A stretch of 64,000 bases of DNA from Calothrix parasitica NIES-267 (GCF_002368095.1 NZ_AP018227.1:4985782-5049781), one strand, 5' to 3'; counted from the stretch's first letter, positions 55,398 to 64,000 are shown. Numbers and translations: made by a program. Notes: generated from the sequence alone by a model not told the origin.

Positions 55398-55955
55398 TTA
55401 AATATTCTCAATTTGAAAACCACGAGGACTTATCAAAACAAAAATATTATTTTCTTTTGATAAATCTCCCATACAAACAATCTTGTATCTTTCTTGATAA
55501 GCTTTGATTGCTAAAATATAATTGTGGTCTTTAAGTTCAGTTTTGATTTTGCGTAATTTATCAAATACTGAACAAACAATTGTAATTTCACCGCTTAATT
55601 TATATTCGTGAGGGGTTGCAATTTGTGTGACAAAACCTTGTAGTTTTAAATTCGGATAATTATTAATAAAATCGCTTAAAATTTCAAGTTGAGAAAGATT
55701 TTCCGAAGCTGCTAGCGTTTCAATAGCTTCACGAATTCTTGGAATATAATCTCTTACATTTTTTGTATTTGGAAGCAAAATTTCAAATAAGCCGCACCTA
55801 GGGTGAACACCTTCTTCTATTACTTGCTTGTGCCAAATTGTAGCATTATCAAGAAATTGTCCTTCTTCATGCCAACCGTGAGATTGCAAATAATTCCTCA
55901 GTTGTAGTGGTTCTATATTTTTGATGATTGGGGCATCTTCTACTGTAACTTTCAT
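55398..55955 (-). CDS. conserved-looking hypothetical protein
   Basis: This 185-residue soluble protein opens MKVTVEDAPIIKNIEPLQLRNYL and continues with a helix-rich middle (IPRIREAIETLAASENLSQLEIL) and a strand-rich C-terminus (GEITIVCSVFDKL, ISPRGFQIENI). No catalytic motif, signal or membrane segment is seen and I do not recognise the family. It is transcribed away from the toxin-antitoxin pair at 56119-56914, with about 160 bases between the starts. Its place in an accessory tract makes a mobile or defence link possible, but nothing in the sequence shows it. Confidence 0.6.
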   Translation of the reverse strand: MKVTVEDAPIIKNIEPLQLRNYLQSHGWHEEGQFLDNATIWHKQVIEEGVHPRCGLFEILLPNTKNVRDYIPRIREAIETLAASENLSQLEILSDFINNYPNLKLQGFVTQIATPHEYKLSGEITIVCSVFDKLRKIKTELKDHNYILAIKAYQERYKIVCMGDLSKENNIFVLISPRGFQIENI

Positions 55956-56067
55956 GGCTAACGTATTAATTCATCATTAAAAATGTGGCAAGATAACATT
56001 GATAAAACCACTATCACCGCGAGCTAGACTGTCATGCTCGTAACAGATAAAAATCTACTTATACAAA

Positions 56068-56090
56068 TACGGCAATTTGCCGTATATAAT
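56068..56090 (+). promoter_or_regulatory. palindromic operator overlapping the toxin-antitoxin promoter
   Basis: Bases 56068-56084 form a 17-base perfect palindrome (TACGGCAA-T-TTGCCGTA), and TATAAT follows at once (56085-56090), 29 bases before the antitoxin ATG. Binding of the antitoxin here would block the -10 region, the usual autoregulation in DUF1778/GNAT systems. Confidence 0.65.
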
Positions 56091-56118
56091 ATAAAGGTTA
56101 GTCATTTACATATAATCT

Positions 56119-56421
56119 ATGAGCAACACTAACGTTCCGAAATCAATGGCTCGTTTAGAAGCTCGCGTGAATCCAGAAATCAAAGCTTTATGGCAGAAAG
56201 CCGCTGATTTACAAGGAGTAACCTTAACGGATTTCGTCATAGCCAGCGTTCAAGCAGCTGCGTGTAAAGTTATCGAACAGCAACAAACTTTAAAATTAAG
56301 TACAGAGGATGCAGAAGCTTTTGTTGAAGCAATTTTAAATCCACCCAAGCCCTCAGATGCCTTGCGAGAAGCAACTTCACGTTACAAGCAAGTAATGGAA
56401 AACAATGGCATTAACGATTGA
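56119..56421 (+). CDS. DUF1778 (TacA-like) antitoxin
   Basis: This 100-residue protein starts with a ribbon-helix-helix DNA-binding segment (ARLEARVNPEIKALWQKAADLQGVTLTDFVIASV), followed by a C-terminal tail that should wrap the toxin (AFVEAILNPPKPSDALREA). Antitoxins of this class bind and neutralise GNAT toxins and repress their own promoter. The GNAT gene overlaps its 3' end by 17 bases and a palindrome covers the promoter. Length and layout match the family well. Confidence 0.9.
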   Translation: MSNTNVPKSMARLEARVNPEIKALWQKAADLQGVTLTDFVIASVQAAACKVIEQQQTLKLSTEDAEAFVEAILNPPKPSDALREATSRYKQVMENNGIND

Positions 56422-56914
56422 ATTGCTTGATAAAAAGAAGCATAACCGTTCGGCGTTTATTAGCGGAAATGACAGTTTAGACAATTATATTCGTAAAGGC
56501 GCATCCCAGGAGCTTAAGAAAAAAGTTTCTACAGTTTTTGTATTAATTGATTCCCCGAATATTGATATTATTGCTTACTACACGCTTTCTTCCTATGCAG
56601 TGGATGTTTCTAATTTAAATGAGGACTTTGCAAAAACTGTACCGCGTTATCCTTTACTTCCCGCTACTTTGCTAGGTCGTCTTGCTGTATCGCAGAGTCA
56701 TCAAGGTAAAGGTATAGGTGAGTTGGTTTTAATTGATGCTCTTAAAAGGGTTTTAGATGCTACCTCGCAGGTTGCATCGATAGCTGTTGTAGTAGAAGCA
56801 ATAGATGAGAATGCAGTCAGATTTTACCAAAAATATGGTTTTGAGCAGTTTAAACAGTACCCCGCTAAACTCTATTTACCCACCAAATCAATAGCTGAAA
56901 ACTTCAGAGATTAA
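56405..56914 (+). CDS. GNAT acetyltransferase toxin (TacT-like)
   Basis: This 169-residue GNAT protein has the acetyl-CoA motif GRLAVSQSHQGKGIGELVL (near 96) and the conserved RFYQKYGF near 139, whose Tyr serves in catalysis. TacT-type toxins acetylate the amino group of aminoacyl-tRNA and stop translation. The ATG lies 17 bases before the antitoxin stop, so translation is coupled. All key residues appear intact, so the pair could be active. Confidence 0.9.
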   Translation: MALTIELLDKKKHNRSAFISGNDSLDNYIRKGASQELKKKVSTVFVLIDSPNIDIIAYYTLSSYAVDVSNLNEDFAKTVPRYPLLPATLLGRLAVSQSHQGKGIGELVLIDALKRVLDATSQVASIAVVVEAIDENAVRFYQKYGFEQFKQYPAKLYLPTKSIAENFRD

Positions 56915-57417
56915 CACTTTTAATTTCGCACTTATTTCAGGTAAATATCAAATTGTTTTGAATTTATAAAAGCATCCAGAAGAGTGACTGCCTTTATTTT
57001 CAGTCCGAGTAATTACCTTAATATATATACGTTTCAGCCTCTAAAATCTGTTTTACACCATCTTTACACCATTTGATATTTTACTGTTTCAGAAATACGT
57101 ATGAAAGTTATGCTCCTATACTGGCAAGCTTTTTGTACTATTACTTAGGCATTTTTATTCCTTAAAATCACACTACAAGATTAATTGTAAGTAAATATAG
57201 TCACTAGTATTTTTTATGTACTGTCAGTATTAAATTAAATTAAATTAATTTTATTTTATTGCGAATTCTATAATTGTTATATTCTGTAAGAAAAACTACG
57301 TGCTAATCCCACATCTTAACTAAAGCAAGAAATTTCAGTAGTAAACTATGCGAGTTTACTAAATAATCAGTAGAACAAAGTACAATTGAACTAAAATTTA
57401 GTAAACCTGATTTAATT
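56915..57417. other. 503-base AT-rich intergenic region
   Basis: No coding frame was found. It holds a 10-base direct repeat TTTACACCAT (57052-57061 and 57063-57072) and four TAAAT-like units at 57231-57250. No clear promoter can be assigned. The end of the gap joins an open frame that runs into the next gene without an ATG. Confidence 0.4.
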
Positions 57418-57960
57418 TTGAATGAGCCTCGAAAACTCGTAATTACTGATTTAGCAAAGGGTTTACCCGCTATTACACCTTCCTTTGGTGCTGCCTTGGC
57501 AGAAGCTTGCGCGGTATGCTTGGAGGAACAGAAACATTCCCAGGGTGTGGAAATTACAGTTAATGGAGATTTTGATGCCAAATTTGAGCTATCCTGGCAA
57601 CCAGTTACCGAACAAATGTTGCGTTGCTGGAATGATGAAGAGTTTACAACAGAACAAGCAGCTTACGGCATTGCATTTTTGATTGTTAGAGAACTTACTG
57701 ATTTAACAGTAATTGAACGCTCTCGGAAGGGTACGGGATTTGATTACTGGTTAGGCACTACGACGGATGTGGATGAAGGGCAACCATTTAAAAATAAAGT
57801 TAGGCTTGAAGTATCCGGTATACGAAAGGGTGATTCAAGCCGTGTCAAAGCTAGAATAAAACAAAAAAAGGAACAAACCGAAGTCTCAGATGGTGAGTTC
57901 CCCGCATATATTATCATTGTCGAATTTAGTACACCTCTATCATATGTAGAATGCAAATGA
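57418..57960 (+). CDS. hypothetical protein with RKGTGFDYWLG motif
   Basis: This protein of about 180 residues is of unrecognised family. It has a conserved-looking core ERSRKGTGFDYWLG (near 101), then VRLEVSGI, with an acidic/basic mix that recalls nuclease-like folds, but that is only an impression. The start is uncertain: TTG at 57418 is the first usable codon, yet the frame is open upstream to 57367 (VEQSTIELKFSKPDLIL), which reads like natural protein. The true ATG may have been lost. The next gene overlaps its stop by ten bases, so the two are coupled. Confidence 0.65.
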   Translation: MNEPRKLVITDLAKGLPAITPSFGAALAEACAVCLEEQKHSQGVEITVNGDFDAKFELSWQPVTEQMLRCWNDEEFTTEQAAYGIAFLIVRELTDLTVIERSRKGTGFDYWLGTTTDVDEGQPFKNKVRLEVSGIRKGDSSRVKARIKQKKEQTEVSDGEFPAYIIIVEFSTPLSYVECK

Positions 57961-58352
57961 GTCAAATTCAAGAAAAACATACCACAGCAATGGATTTGGC
58001 GGAAGCAGCTTTTACTGCTAAACTTCAAGGTAACTTAGAACAAGCCTCGCAACTGATTCGAGAAGCATTTGAAAACGAGCAAGCAGCCGCAGAATTAATT
58101 GCTCATCAATTAGATGCAGAACCGAGCCGTTCAATTTTACATCGCAGCGCGGCAACTCTGGCGGTAGATTGTGGAGAATTCAAAGCAGCAGAACGTTTAA
58201 TAGCAACAGCTCTATCAGGAAATCCTCCTGAAGAAATTGCTGAAGAATTAAAAGATTTATTTATTCAAATTAATTTACGTCCATATTTAGAACGTAATGG
58301 AATAAATATTGATAATGAAAAAATTAATGCTTTAATTTTGAAGAGTAAATAA
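57951..58352 (+). CDS. small helical hypothetical protein coupled to the preceding gene
   Basis: This 133-residue all-helical protein has repeated Ala-rich helix pairs (DLAEAAFTAKLQGNLEQASQL, AAATLAVDCGEFKAAERLIATAL) that resemble short TPR-like hairpins. Two ATGs (57951, 57957) are possible and both overlap the upstream stop. It is likely to be a partner of the preceding unknown protein, but its function cannot be told. Confidence 0.7.
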   Translation: MQMSQIQEKHTTAMDLAEAAFTAKLQGNLEQASQLIREAFENEQAAAELIAHQLDAEPSRSILHRSAATLAVDCGEFKAAERLIATALSGNPPEEIAEELKDLFIQINLRPYLERNGINIDNEKINALILKSK

Positions 58353-58369
58353 TTTATAAAAACAAACAT

Positions 58370-58786
58370 TTATGATGGCGGATGCCAATTGCTCTCAATC
58401 CATAACGCTCTTGCCTCAGTCAAATAATCATTATTTAATCGCAAGGCAATTACGGTTGCTCTGCCTGTAGGAGTTGTACCAGCAACATGGGTTCCACCAT
58501 TCACCCAATTAAAATGTTCTTGCCATGATTGTTTTCTTGGATTAAACAATGCAGCTAACTGGCTCGTTTGCGGGTCAATTGCGTGGGTTTTTGCGCCTTT
58601 AAATTCGTTACATCTATAACAAGAAGCTGCCAAATTCTCGGATTCATCTCCACCACCAGCAGCTTTAGGCAAAATATGTTCCATAACTAACGGCATTCCA
58701 ATTAATCGAGAGTTAGTTTGGCAATACTCACACCTATAATTAGCCCGAGTTATGACTTCAGAACGATTTTTTTCGGAAATAGCCAT
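58370..58786 (-). CDS. HNH endonuclease family protein
   Basis: This 138-residue protein has the zinc-bound HNH fold: CEYCQ (near 19), the catalytic segment MEHILPKAAGGGDESENLAASCYRCNEFKG and HxIDP. Length and motif match the small stand-alone HNH proteins common in cyanobacteria. The ATG at 58786 follows the stop of the gene at 58790-59212 by three bases, so the two form an operon. It faces the helical gene at 57951-58352 tail to tail, with 17 bases between. It may be part of a mobile or toxin-type pair. Confidence 0.85.
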   Translation of the reverse strand: MAISEKNRSEVITRANYRCEYCQTNSRLIGMPLVMEHILPKAAGGGDESENLAASCYRCNEFKGAKTHAIDPQTSQLAALFNPRKQSWQEHFNWVNGGTHVAGTTPTGRATVIALRLNNDYLTEARALWIESNWHPPS

Positions 58787-58789
58787 GAG

Positions 58790-59212
58790 CTAGAGGGGCA
58801 TTTCGTTTAAACTTGGTACTTTGTGTCCTCGCCAGCGGAGAACTGACCAAGCATAAGCTTTTTGTAACATTAAACGGTCTGCTTTTATTCTTAACTCATT
58901 AAGTTCTTGACGTTCGCTCTTGTTTAGCTCTTCGTTACCGCTATTTTTCTCCAATAATTCTGTGTGGCGTTTTTGCTGTTCGGATGTAATTTGACTCTTG
59001 GCGATCGCCAATAATTCCTCATCATTCCAAATTTGCATTTGCAGAAGTTCTTCCTGAATTTCTAATGGTGCATTGTCGGGTGTGGGGGGTAAGTTGCTGA
59101 CGATGCTTTGAGCTACTAAAGTTTCCAAAGGCTGCTGAGTTGCTTGAGCAATACGAGCCAATTGCTGAAAAATAGCTTGTGGGAGTTCAACCGTGACTTT
59201 TTGCGTTGCCAT
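58790..59212 (-). CDS. hypothetical protein with ribbon-helix-helix-like N-terminus, partner of the HNH gene
   Basis: This 140-residue protein opens KVTVELPQAIFQQLARIAQATQQPLETLVAQSIV, a ribbon-helix-helix-like DNA-binding pattern. The charged, helical remainder contains KSERQELNELRIKADRLMLQKAYAWSVLRWRGH. It is directly upstream of the HNH nuclease gene and cotranscribed. It may control or inhibit the nuclease as an antitoxin does, but this is inference from arrangement only. Confidence 0.7.
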   Translation of the reverse strand: MATQKVTVELPQAIFQQLARIAQATQQPLETLVAQSIVSNLPPTPDNAPLEIQEELLQMQIWNDEELLAIAKSQITSEQQKRHTELLEKNSGNEELNKSERQELNELRIKADRLMLQKAYAWSVLRWRGHKVPSLNEMPL

Positions 59213-59500
59213 TGGTTGTTAAATATCGCTTGTTTTTATACTTTTATATTAACACTGGCAAATTATCCGGCATTGTGGAGATACGTAACTCTTGGATTCT
59301 GAAAATTTTTACTTTAACAACCCAGCAATATTTTAATTAAATTTATATTACTGAGCGCAGAAATCAATCTAGATTCTCAAACAGCCAAGAAAAATGCTAT
59401 ATCGCTTTTAGGCATTTGGTTAAGCTAAAGAGTTGTATCAAAAATAATCTGAATCTAATTTTTTTGCGAGAATTAATATCAGTACCATTTTAAATTTCAA

Positions 59501-60408
59501 ATGACTGATAGTTATTCGCTGAAATTTGAAGATTCACAAGCTGCCTATGCTCTCAAAAACCGCCACTTTACTTCCTTAGAAAGCTATGAAGCTAGACTAT
59601 CCCTATTCAATTTATCAATATTGGCTGACTACGACCAATTAGTATGTTTGCCGGAACTTTACAATATTGACAAACACTGGTACCAAATTGAAACTGCCAA
59701 GAAAGTTATCAAACAATTTGGTGGTAGAGCGATGTTGTCCGATGAAGTTGGATTGGGAAAAACTATTGAAGCTGGAATGATTTGTAAAGAATACCTTAGT
59801 AGGAATCAAATCAAATCCCTTTTAATTCTTACTCCTGCTACCGAGCGTTTCTCAATGGCAACAAGAACTGCTTCAAAAGTTTAACATTACTACTGTTACT
59901 ACTGATTCGAGACAACTGCCACCATCTGAGTTTTGGACAAGTCACAATCATATTGTTGCTTCTATCAATACTGCCAAACACTCCACTCACTTTGATTATG
60001 TCAAATCTACAATTTGCTAATGCAATTGTTAATTATGACCTACCTTGGAATCCAATGAAAATTGAACAACGTATCGGTCGTCTTCATCGCATAGGTCAAA
60101 CCCAAGATGTTTTTATAGTTAATTTTTGTATAGCTAATAGTATTGAAGAATATATCCTCACAGTTCTTCATGACAAAATCAATATGTTTGAATTGGTAGT
60201 AGGAGAAATCGAAACCATATTGGGTAATATGGGGGATGAATTTGATTTTGAAGACATGGTAATTGACCTGTGGTTGGCGAATTCCCACAAAGATGAATTA
60301 GATAATGCTTTTGATTCTTTTGGAGGACAGTTGTTAGATGCCAAACATAGTTATCAAAAAGTAATTGTATTTGATGAAAACTTATTTGGAGATGATTTAG
60401 AAGCATGA
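59501..60408 (+). pseudogene. SNF2-family helicase, frameshifted and internally deleted
   Basis: The first frame (59501-59884) carries helicase motif I, LSDEVGLGKTIEAG, and ends in garbage after LLILTPA. The lost frame resumes at once as [28 protein letters not shown] and runs to DYVKST, a +1 shift near 59841. There it joins directly to [32 protein letters not shown], helicase motifs V-VI, in a third frame that ends at 60408. Motifs II-IV are missing. The 3' end overlaps the ATG of the next gene by four bases, showing the former operon. Confidence 0.85.
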
Positions 60409-61442
60409 AAAATCAACTTCTTGATGCTATCAAACAAGTAATTAGTTTAAAATCTGGGGTTGCAGAATATACGAATGATGATACTTTAGAAGCATTGATG
60501 CCAGTAGATATTGCTAGCTCTTTAAATATACCTGATTCTATTAGTTTTAGCACCAGAGCAGATGTAAACGACAGCTTTTTTGTTACCTATAATTCAGAAA
60601 TATTTGATAAGTTTTCTGGGTTACTTGATTTTCAAGGTTATGCTGCCGCATTAGCTATTAAGTATGATGGCTATCTTAAAACTACAGGCTTTGAGAAGAA
60701 AATTAGCGATTCTTTATGTCCACAGAATGGTTTAATTCGCGTCGGTAAATCTTTTGAAGCGCGAACTCCCTACATATTATTTAATATATCCTATACCGCG
60801 AGTGCAGACGAAAAGCGGTTGGGAATGATATCGTTTTTTGTTAATGGTCTTACGGGTATTCCTGGCGTAGAAATTGGTGATGCACTGTTATGGAAATCCG
60901 ACCAAATATGTTTGAAAGATGCATCAAATCTGGAGCATATTAACTTTGAACCATTATTAAATACTGCTAATTCCCATGCATCGAAATTAATTGATACAGA
61001 AATTACACCTTGGCGTAAAAGCTTATCGCGTAAATTAGGTAGAGACGAAGAAAGAATTAAAACCTATTACAACACAATTATTTCTGAGATTAGAGCCAAA
61101 ATTAATAAAAAGAGTTTAGAAGGAGAAGCAAAAGAGAAAGAATTAGCTCGGATTCAAGCAACTCAACTGGAATTGAAGCGAAAATTAACCGATTTAAACG
61201 AGCGATATTCGTTGAGCGTCACAGCACAATTACATAGTACTTTTGTAATTTTATTGCAAACAGTTCATATCGAATGCGAACTGATTAGAAAAAAGGCAAA
61301 ACGAGGAGTAATTGCGGTTTGGAATCCTTACTTGAAAATTATTGAACCGTTGCGATGTGAAGACTCAGGGGTGCCAGTGACAAAATTTTACCTTAGCGAT
61401 AAGGAAGCTAAAATTATTGCTCCGGAAGTTTATAGTAAGTAA
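60405..61442 (+). CDS. hypothetical partner of the SNF2 helicase
   Basis: This 345-residue protein has a mixed alpha/beta N-terminal region and a long coiled-coil-like helix (residues about 200-270, [26 protein letters not shown]). No catalytic motif is recognised. It overlaps the decayed helicase frame by four bases (ATGA-type junction), so the two were once a translationally coupled unit, as in many helicase-based defence or DNA-repair loci. The frame itself is intact. With the helicase broken the system is probably dead unless another copy exists. Confidence 0.7.
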   Translation: MKNQLLDAIKQVISLKSGVAEYTNDDTLEALMPVDIASSLNIPDSISFSTRADVNDSFFVTYNSEIFDKFSGLLDFQGYAAALAIKYDGYLKTTGFEKKISDSLCPQNGLIRVGKSFEARTPYILFNISYTASADEKRLGMISFFVNGLTGIPGVEIGDALLWKSDQICLKDASNLEHINFEPLLNTANSHASKLIDTEITPWRKSLSRKLGRDEERIKTYYNTIISEIRAKINKKSLEGEAKEKELARIQATQLELKRKLTDLNERYSLSVTAQLHSTFVILLQTVHIECELIRKKAKRGVIAVWNPYLKIIEPLRCEDSGVPVTKFYLSDKEAKIIAPEVYSK

Positions 61443-61666
61443 AGCTTGTATTAAATCTGATTAGGGTTATCTGAAATTTTTGATTAATATGACCTAGTAA
61501 AGGTTTGAACAAGTTGAAGAAATGTTCGGCTTCTACTTGAGATAGCTGCATCTTTATTTACTTAGTATTTTCACACAATAAATAGCTTGAAGCAAAGACT
61601 AAAAACTATAATTAAATATCTCATATAAAGTACTTTTTTTAAGCAGCTTATTGAAACGGTTAAATT

Positions 61667-62476
61667 TTAAATACTGGCTAATGTTTGCATCAGTAGTTTA
61701 CCTTCGTTAAACATTTGATTATTAGATAAAAGTTGATACCATTCACGTAATTGTTGCTGAACTACAGTGCAGTGTGGATGATTATCATCTAAAGCAATGA
61801 GTTCCATAATTGCCGCTCTTTGAGTTGGTCCGCGTCCCAGAAGTCTGAGCCAGAGAGTTGAAGCATTTTTTGGAAGTTCGCTAGTTACAACAATGGTTGT
61901 ACAAAAAGCTGGTGCGAAATGGTAAATACCAGAAATATTCATGTCCCGACGAGCTGCAAATCCTTGGAGGTGTTGAGACGCAATTGAAGGCACAATAATA
62001 AGTAAAGTTTTGTCAATTTCTTCCCTTACATCGCTGCACGCTTCTGAAGTCTCGACACTCGTCTCATTTGCATTCATAATGCTTTCACTGGCTTCACTTT
62101 TCCAGGTTAAACAATGGCGCAAACAATTCTGTAGCTCCCATACATTTGGTGCCCAACGTAGAATTTCAATAATACACGGAACTGACAAAAACTCTCCTAA
62201 TAACCCTAAAGATGTTCGAGATTTTTGGGAGTTTGGTTCAAACAGAATATCGACCAATTCCGCTTCTCCAATCACCTCTGGGCTAATCATCACCCGATTA
62301 TCACCGTGAGTAATTTCCTTCAAACACTCAGTTCCCCAGTTAAATCGAGATGGAAGTTTAAAAATTCTCAAATTCGCATCTCGGGGGATTGGTTCGTTTA
62401 GGTAAACAGTTCCAAAACCATTGAGTAGAGCCAAGAGATATTGTTGAGCAAAAATAGAAAAAGCTGGACGAGACAT
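61667..62476 (-). CDS. hypothetical protein
   Basis: This 269-residue protein is of unknown function. The C-terminal stretch ASTLWLRLLGRGPTQRAAIMELIALDDNHP recalls the end of Rpn/transposase-nuclease-like cyanobacterial proteins (the LWLRLLG.G..Q.AI.EL pattern), but the N-terminal half does not show the nuclease motif clearly. A low-complexity Glu/Ser linker (residues about 128-155) splits the protein. The gene lies in an accessory tract, 52 bases downstream of the small HTH gene on the same strand. Confidence 0.6.
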   Translation of the reverse strand: MSRPAFSIFAQQYLLALLNGFGTVYLNEPIPRDANLRIFKLPSRFNWGTECLKEITHGDNRVMISPEVIGEAELVDILFEPNSQKSRTSLGLLGEFLSVPCIIEILRWAPNVWELQNCLRHCLTWKSEASESIMNANETSVETSEACSDVREEIDKTLLIIVPSIASQHLQGFAARRDMNISGIYHFAPAFCTTIVVTSELPKNASTLWLRLLGRGPTQRAAIMELIALDDNHPHCTVVQQQLREWYQLLSNNQMFNEGKLLMQTLASI

Positions 62477-62528
62477 ACTGGCAGTTTTACGACTACCTAT
62501 ATAATTATTGATTCTTTAAGTAAATTTT

Positions 62529-62825
62529 TCAACGTTTTGCCCGTGAATTATTTTGTGCAGATGGAAGAGAAGATAAATAGTTTTCAATCGCTTTTAAATG
62601 CGCTTGAGGATTGGTATCTTTGTTTTGCATCCAATCAAGTATGAGTGAAATGTTATATCTAATCACTCTTGGATTAATCATTACCCAATAGATATCTTTT
62701 TCAAGTATTCCTTCAAGTCTATACTTTTTCAAAGTTTGAGGAGATAAGCCAGTCATTTCTGCTGCGACTTGTTTATTAACTAACTGATAATGTTGCAATA
62801 TGATTTTTTTTGGAGCATTTTTCAC
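62529..62825 (-). CDS. small helix-turn-helix (MerR/excisionase-like) protein
   Basis: This 98-residue protein contains NKQVAAEMTGLSPQTLKKYRLEGIL, a helix-turn-helix of the MerR/excisionase type, followed by a wing-like stretch (WVMINPRVIRYNISLILDWM). The C-terminus is basic. It could be a regulator or an excisionase of a lost mobile element, or a regulator of the gene at 61667-62476, which follows on the same strand. Confidence 0.7.
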   Translation of the reverse strand: MKNAPKKIILQHYQLVNKQVAAEMTGLSPQTLKKYRLEGILEKDIYWVMINPRVIRYNISLILDWMQNKDTNPQAHLKAIENYLSSLPSAQNNSRAKR

Positions 62826-63613
62826 GTCTATAATCTCCTTTTAAGTAAGTTCTAATTCAAAAAATGAAGGCAAGACAAGATTCACCCAAGAGAGTTTGCA
62901 AGTCCAAACTGGAGATTGCCACCATAAAAATAATTAGTTGTTATGGCGGGGTATAAATCAAAAAATTGAAGAAAAAGCCTTCGTCATGGGTATCCGTCAC
63001 ATCCAATGTGAATTAAGTCGTGAAACCACTATTATTACGTCGATAATCTCAACATCGAGATTAAAGTAAACTTCAAAACCCTTGTAGGATTAGATGCATT
63101 TTTAATTCACGTTAAGCGTAATTCTGAAGTCTTTACAACCGAAAAAAATTCTCGCTTTAATCGCTATTTCCTTCGTCAAATTTGGCGCAATTGACTTTGG
63201 ACATATTTGGAGATTTTGAACTTCAAAAGCGAACTTTGGGGAGAAATCCAACACTTTGAACTATTTATACATATTTATCTATATTTTGACAATTATTTAT
63301 TCTATAAAGAATAATTAGCTAATATCAAGCTGTATCATATTTATCTGATATTAATTAATAAAGCACGCAGTTATAATATAGATAAATTAGAATAAATCTC
63401 TATGCATCAAGATTATACAAAAATACTCTTATTAACAGACATAGATATCGCAGTGTATAAAAATACTAGTAATACCCGAACACAGAATTTTAATTAATTT
63501 ACGGATTTACATATAATCGAGCTTACAAAGTAAGTATTTGAGATATAAATGTTGTCTTTTCGATAATTTTCGTTTAGCTTTAGAAAAGCATTCACATACT
63601 AAAAGATGCTTAA
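62826..63613. other. 788-base gap with a decayed coding remnant
   Basis: A plus-strand frame without a start, 63024-63194, reads like real protein (YYYVDNLNIEIKVNF, LVGLDAFLIHVKRNSEVF) and is probably the remnant of a lost gene; a second short frame nearby begins MGIRHIQCELSRET in another phase. The rest is AT-rich, with no clear promoter or repeat. Confidence 0.4.
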
Positions 63614-63850
63614 CTATGCGTTAGCTCTTTTTTCCCTAGTCCGCCGTGTAAAAGCATGAGCGATAGTAGAATTATTGCTTTCATAGTCCTTTTTGTCTTT
63701 GTAAATTTCGCATAATTGACCCTTTAAATGCGTTTGAAGTTCTAAAAAATAAGTACGAGAAATTGGCAAGAAGAATTCATGTTGTGCTTGATATAACGAT
63801 TTTTTCCGTATCACAAAGCATAGTTTGCGTTTTGGACACTCCAAACTCAT
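63614..63850 (-). CDS. small hypothetical protein
   Basis: This 78-residue basic protein opens MSLECPKRKLCFVIRKKSLYQAQ and ends in RRTREKR. No known motif, signal or membrane segment is seen. It diverges from the partial gene at 63910 with about 60 bases between the starts. It is moderately likely to be real because it has an ATG and a balanced composition. Confidence 0.4.
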   Translation of the reverse strand: MSLECPKRKLCFVIRKKSLYQAQHEFFLPISRTYFLELQTHLKGQLCEIYKDKKDYESNNSTIAHAFTRRTREKRANA

Positions 63851-63909
63851 TGGATTTTAAAATTAATTAATCTGCATCTTTCTTGTTCTAGTTTTGAGAA
63901 AGTAAAGTC

Positions 63910-64000
63910 ATGATACCCAAACCCATAAGAGACAAGCGAGGTAAAGTAATGGGAGAATTTTATCCTTTGCAAAAACATGAGTTGATTGCTTTGCGTAAAG
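63910..64000 (+). CDS. 5' end of a gene running off the window (partial)
   Basis: An ATG at 63910 opens a frame of 30 codons to the window end, MIPKPIRDKRGKVMGEFYPL then QKHELIALRK. It has no stop and reads naturally. The preceding GAAAGTAAAG may serve as a weak ribosome site. The family is unknown. Confidence 0.45.
   Translation, partial: MIPKPIRDKRGKVMGEFYPLQKHELIALRK

Noticed and set aside
1-64000. CRISPR arrays, tRNA or rRNA genes
   Set aside because: No regularly spaced short repeats and no cloverleaf or rRNA-like sequence were noticed on either strand by eye; a dedicated search was not possible.

Overview
The window looks like the chromosome of a filamentous (Nostocales-type) cyanobacterium. 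The DNA is AT-rich, palindromic GCGATCGC sites recur (for example near 8398, 26874, 28273, 31022, 35291, 46082 and 59000), the outer-membrane receptor carries an AMIN domain, the P450s look like CYP110, and short dispersed inverted-repeat elements are present. About 80% of the window is one co-directional (+) natural-product cluster. The rest is an insertion sequence and an accessory tract of toxin-antitoxin, nuclease-like and decayed defence-like genes.

Bases 1-51306 appear to be the cluster. A four-gene set of FkbK, FkbJ, FkbI and FkbH type (130-3815) would make a hydroxymalonyl-ACP extender; no FkbG O-methyltransferase is seen. Next come a Cy-A-PCP NRPS whose adenylation code reads as cysteine (3958-7398), three fully reducing PKS modules in the unusual order KS-AT-KR-DH-ER-ACP (7621-27662), a fourth module KS-AT-KR-ACP with a degraded KR (27664-32244), and a C-A-PCP-TE NRPS (32609-36694). 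The last A domain has a beta-amino-acid-like code and its TE has GxCxG rather than GxSxG. Downstream are an AMIN/TonB-dependent receptor, a small STAS-like protein, two YbtPQ/IrtAB-like half ABC transporters, two P450s, a type II thioesterase, a KamA-family radical SAM aminomutase and a class IV aminotransferase.

My working model is a thiazoline-containing polyketide ending in a beta-amino acid, with receptor and transporters that suggest a metallophore. The donor to the Cy domain and the user of the hydroxymalonyl unit are not in the window and may lie upstream. PKS modules 1/3 share a block of about 3 kb, and modules 2/4 one of about 1.26 kb, with no differences that I could see, which points to recent duplication or gene conversion. 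A 392-bp tandem duplication at the end of the last NRPS left a decayed TE fragment, into which a 123-bp MITE-like element is inserted.

After a START-domain gene and cysE comes an IS4-type element (53074-54771, 24-bp inverted repeats, 10-bp target duplication) whose transposase lacks its N-terminus. The right end (54.8-64 kb) holds a DUF1778/GNAT toxin-antitoxin pair with a palindromic operator, a coupled pair of unknown genes, a ribbon-helix-helix-like/HNH pair, an SNF2 helicase pseudogene with its partner gene, a small HTH protein and several unknowns. No rRNA, tRNA or CRISPR array was seen.
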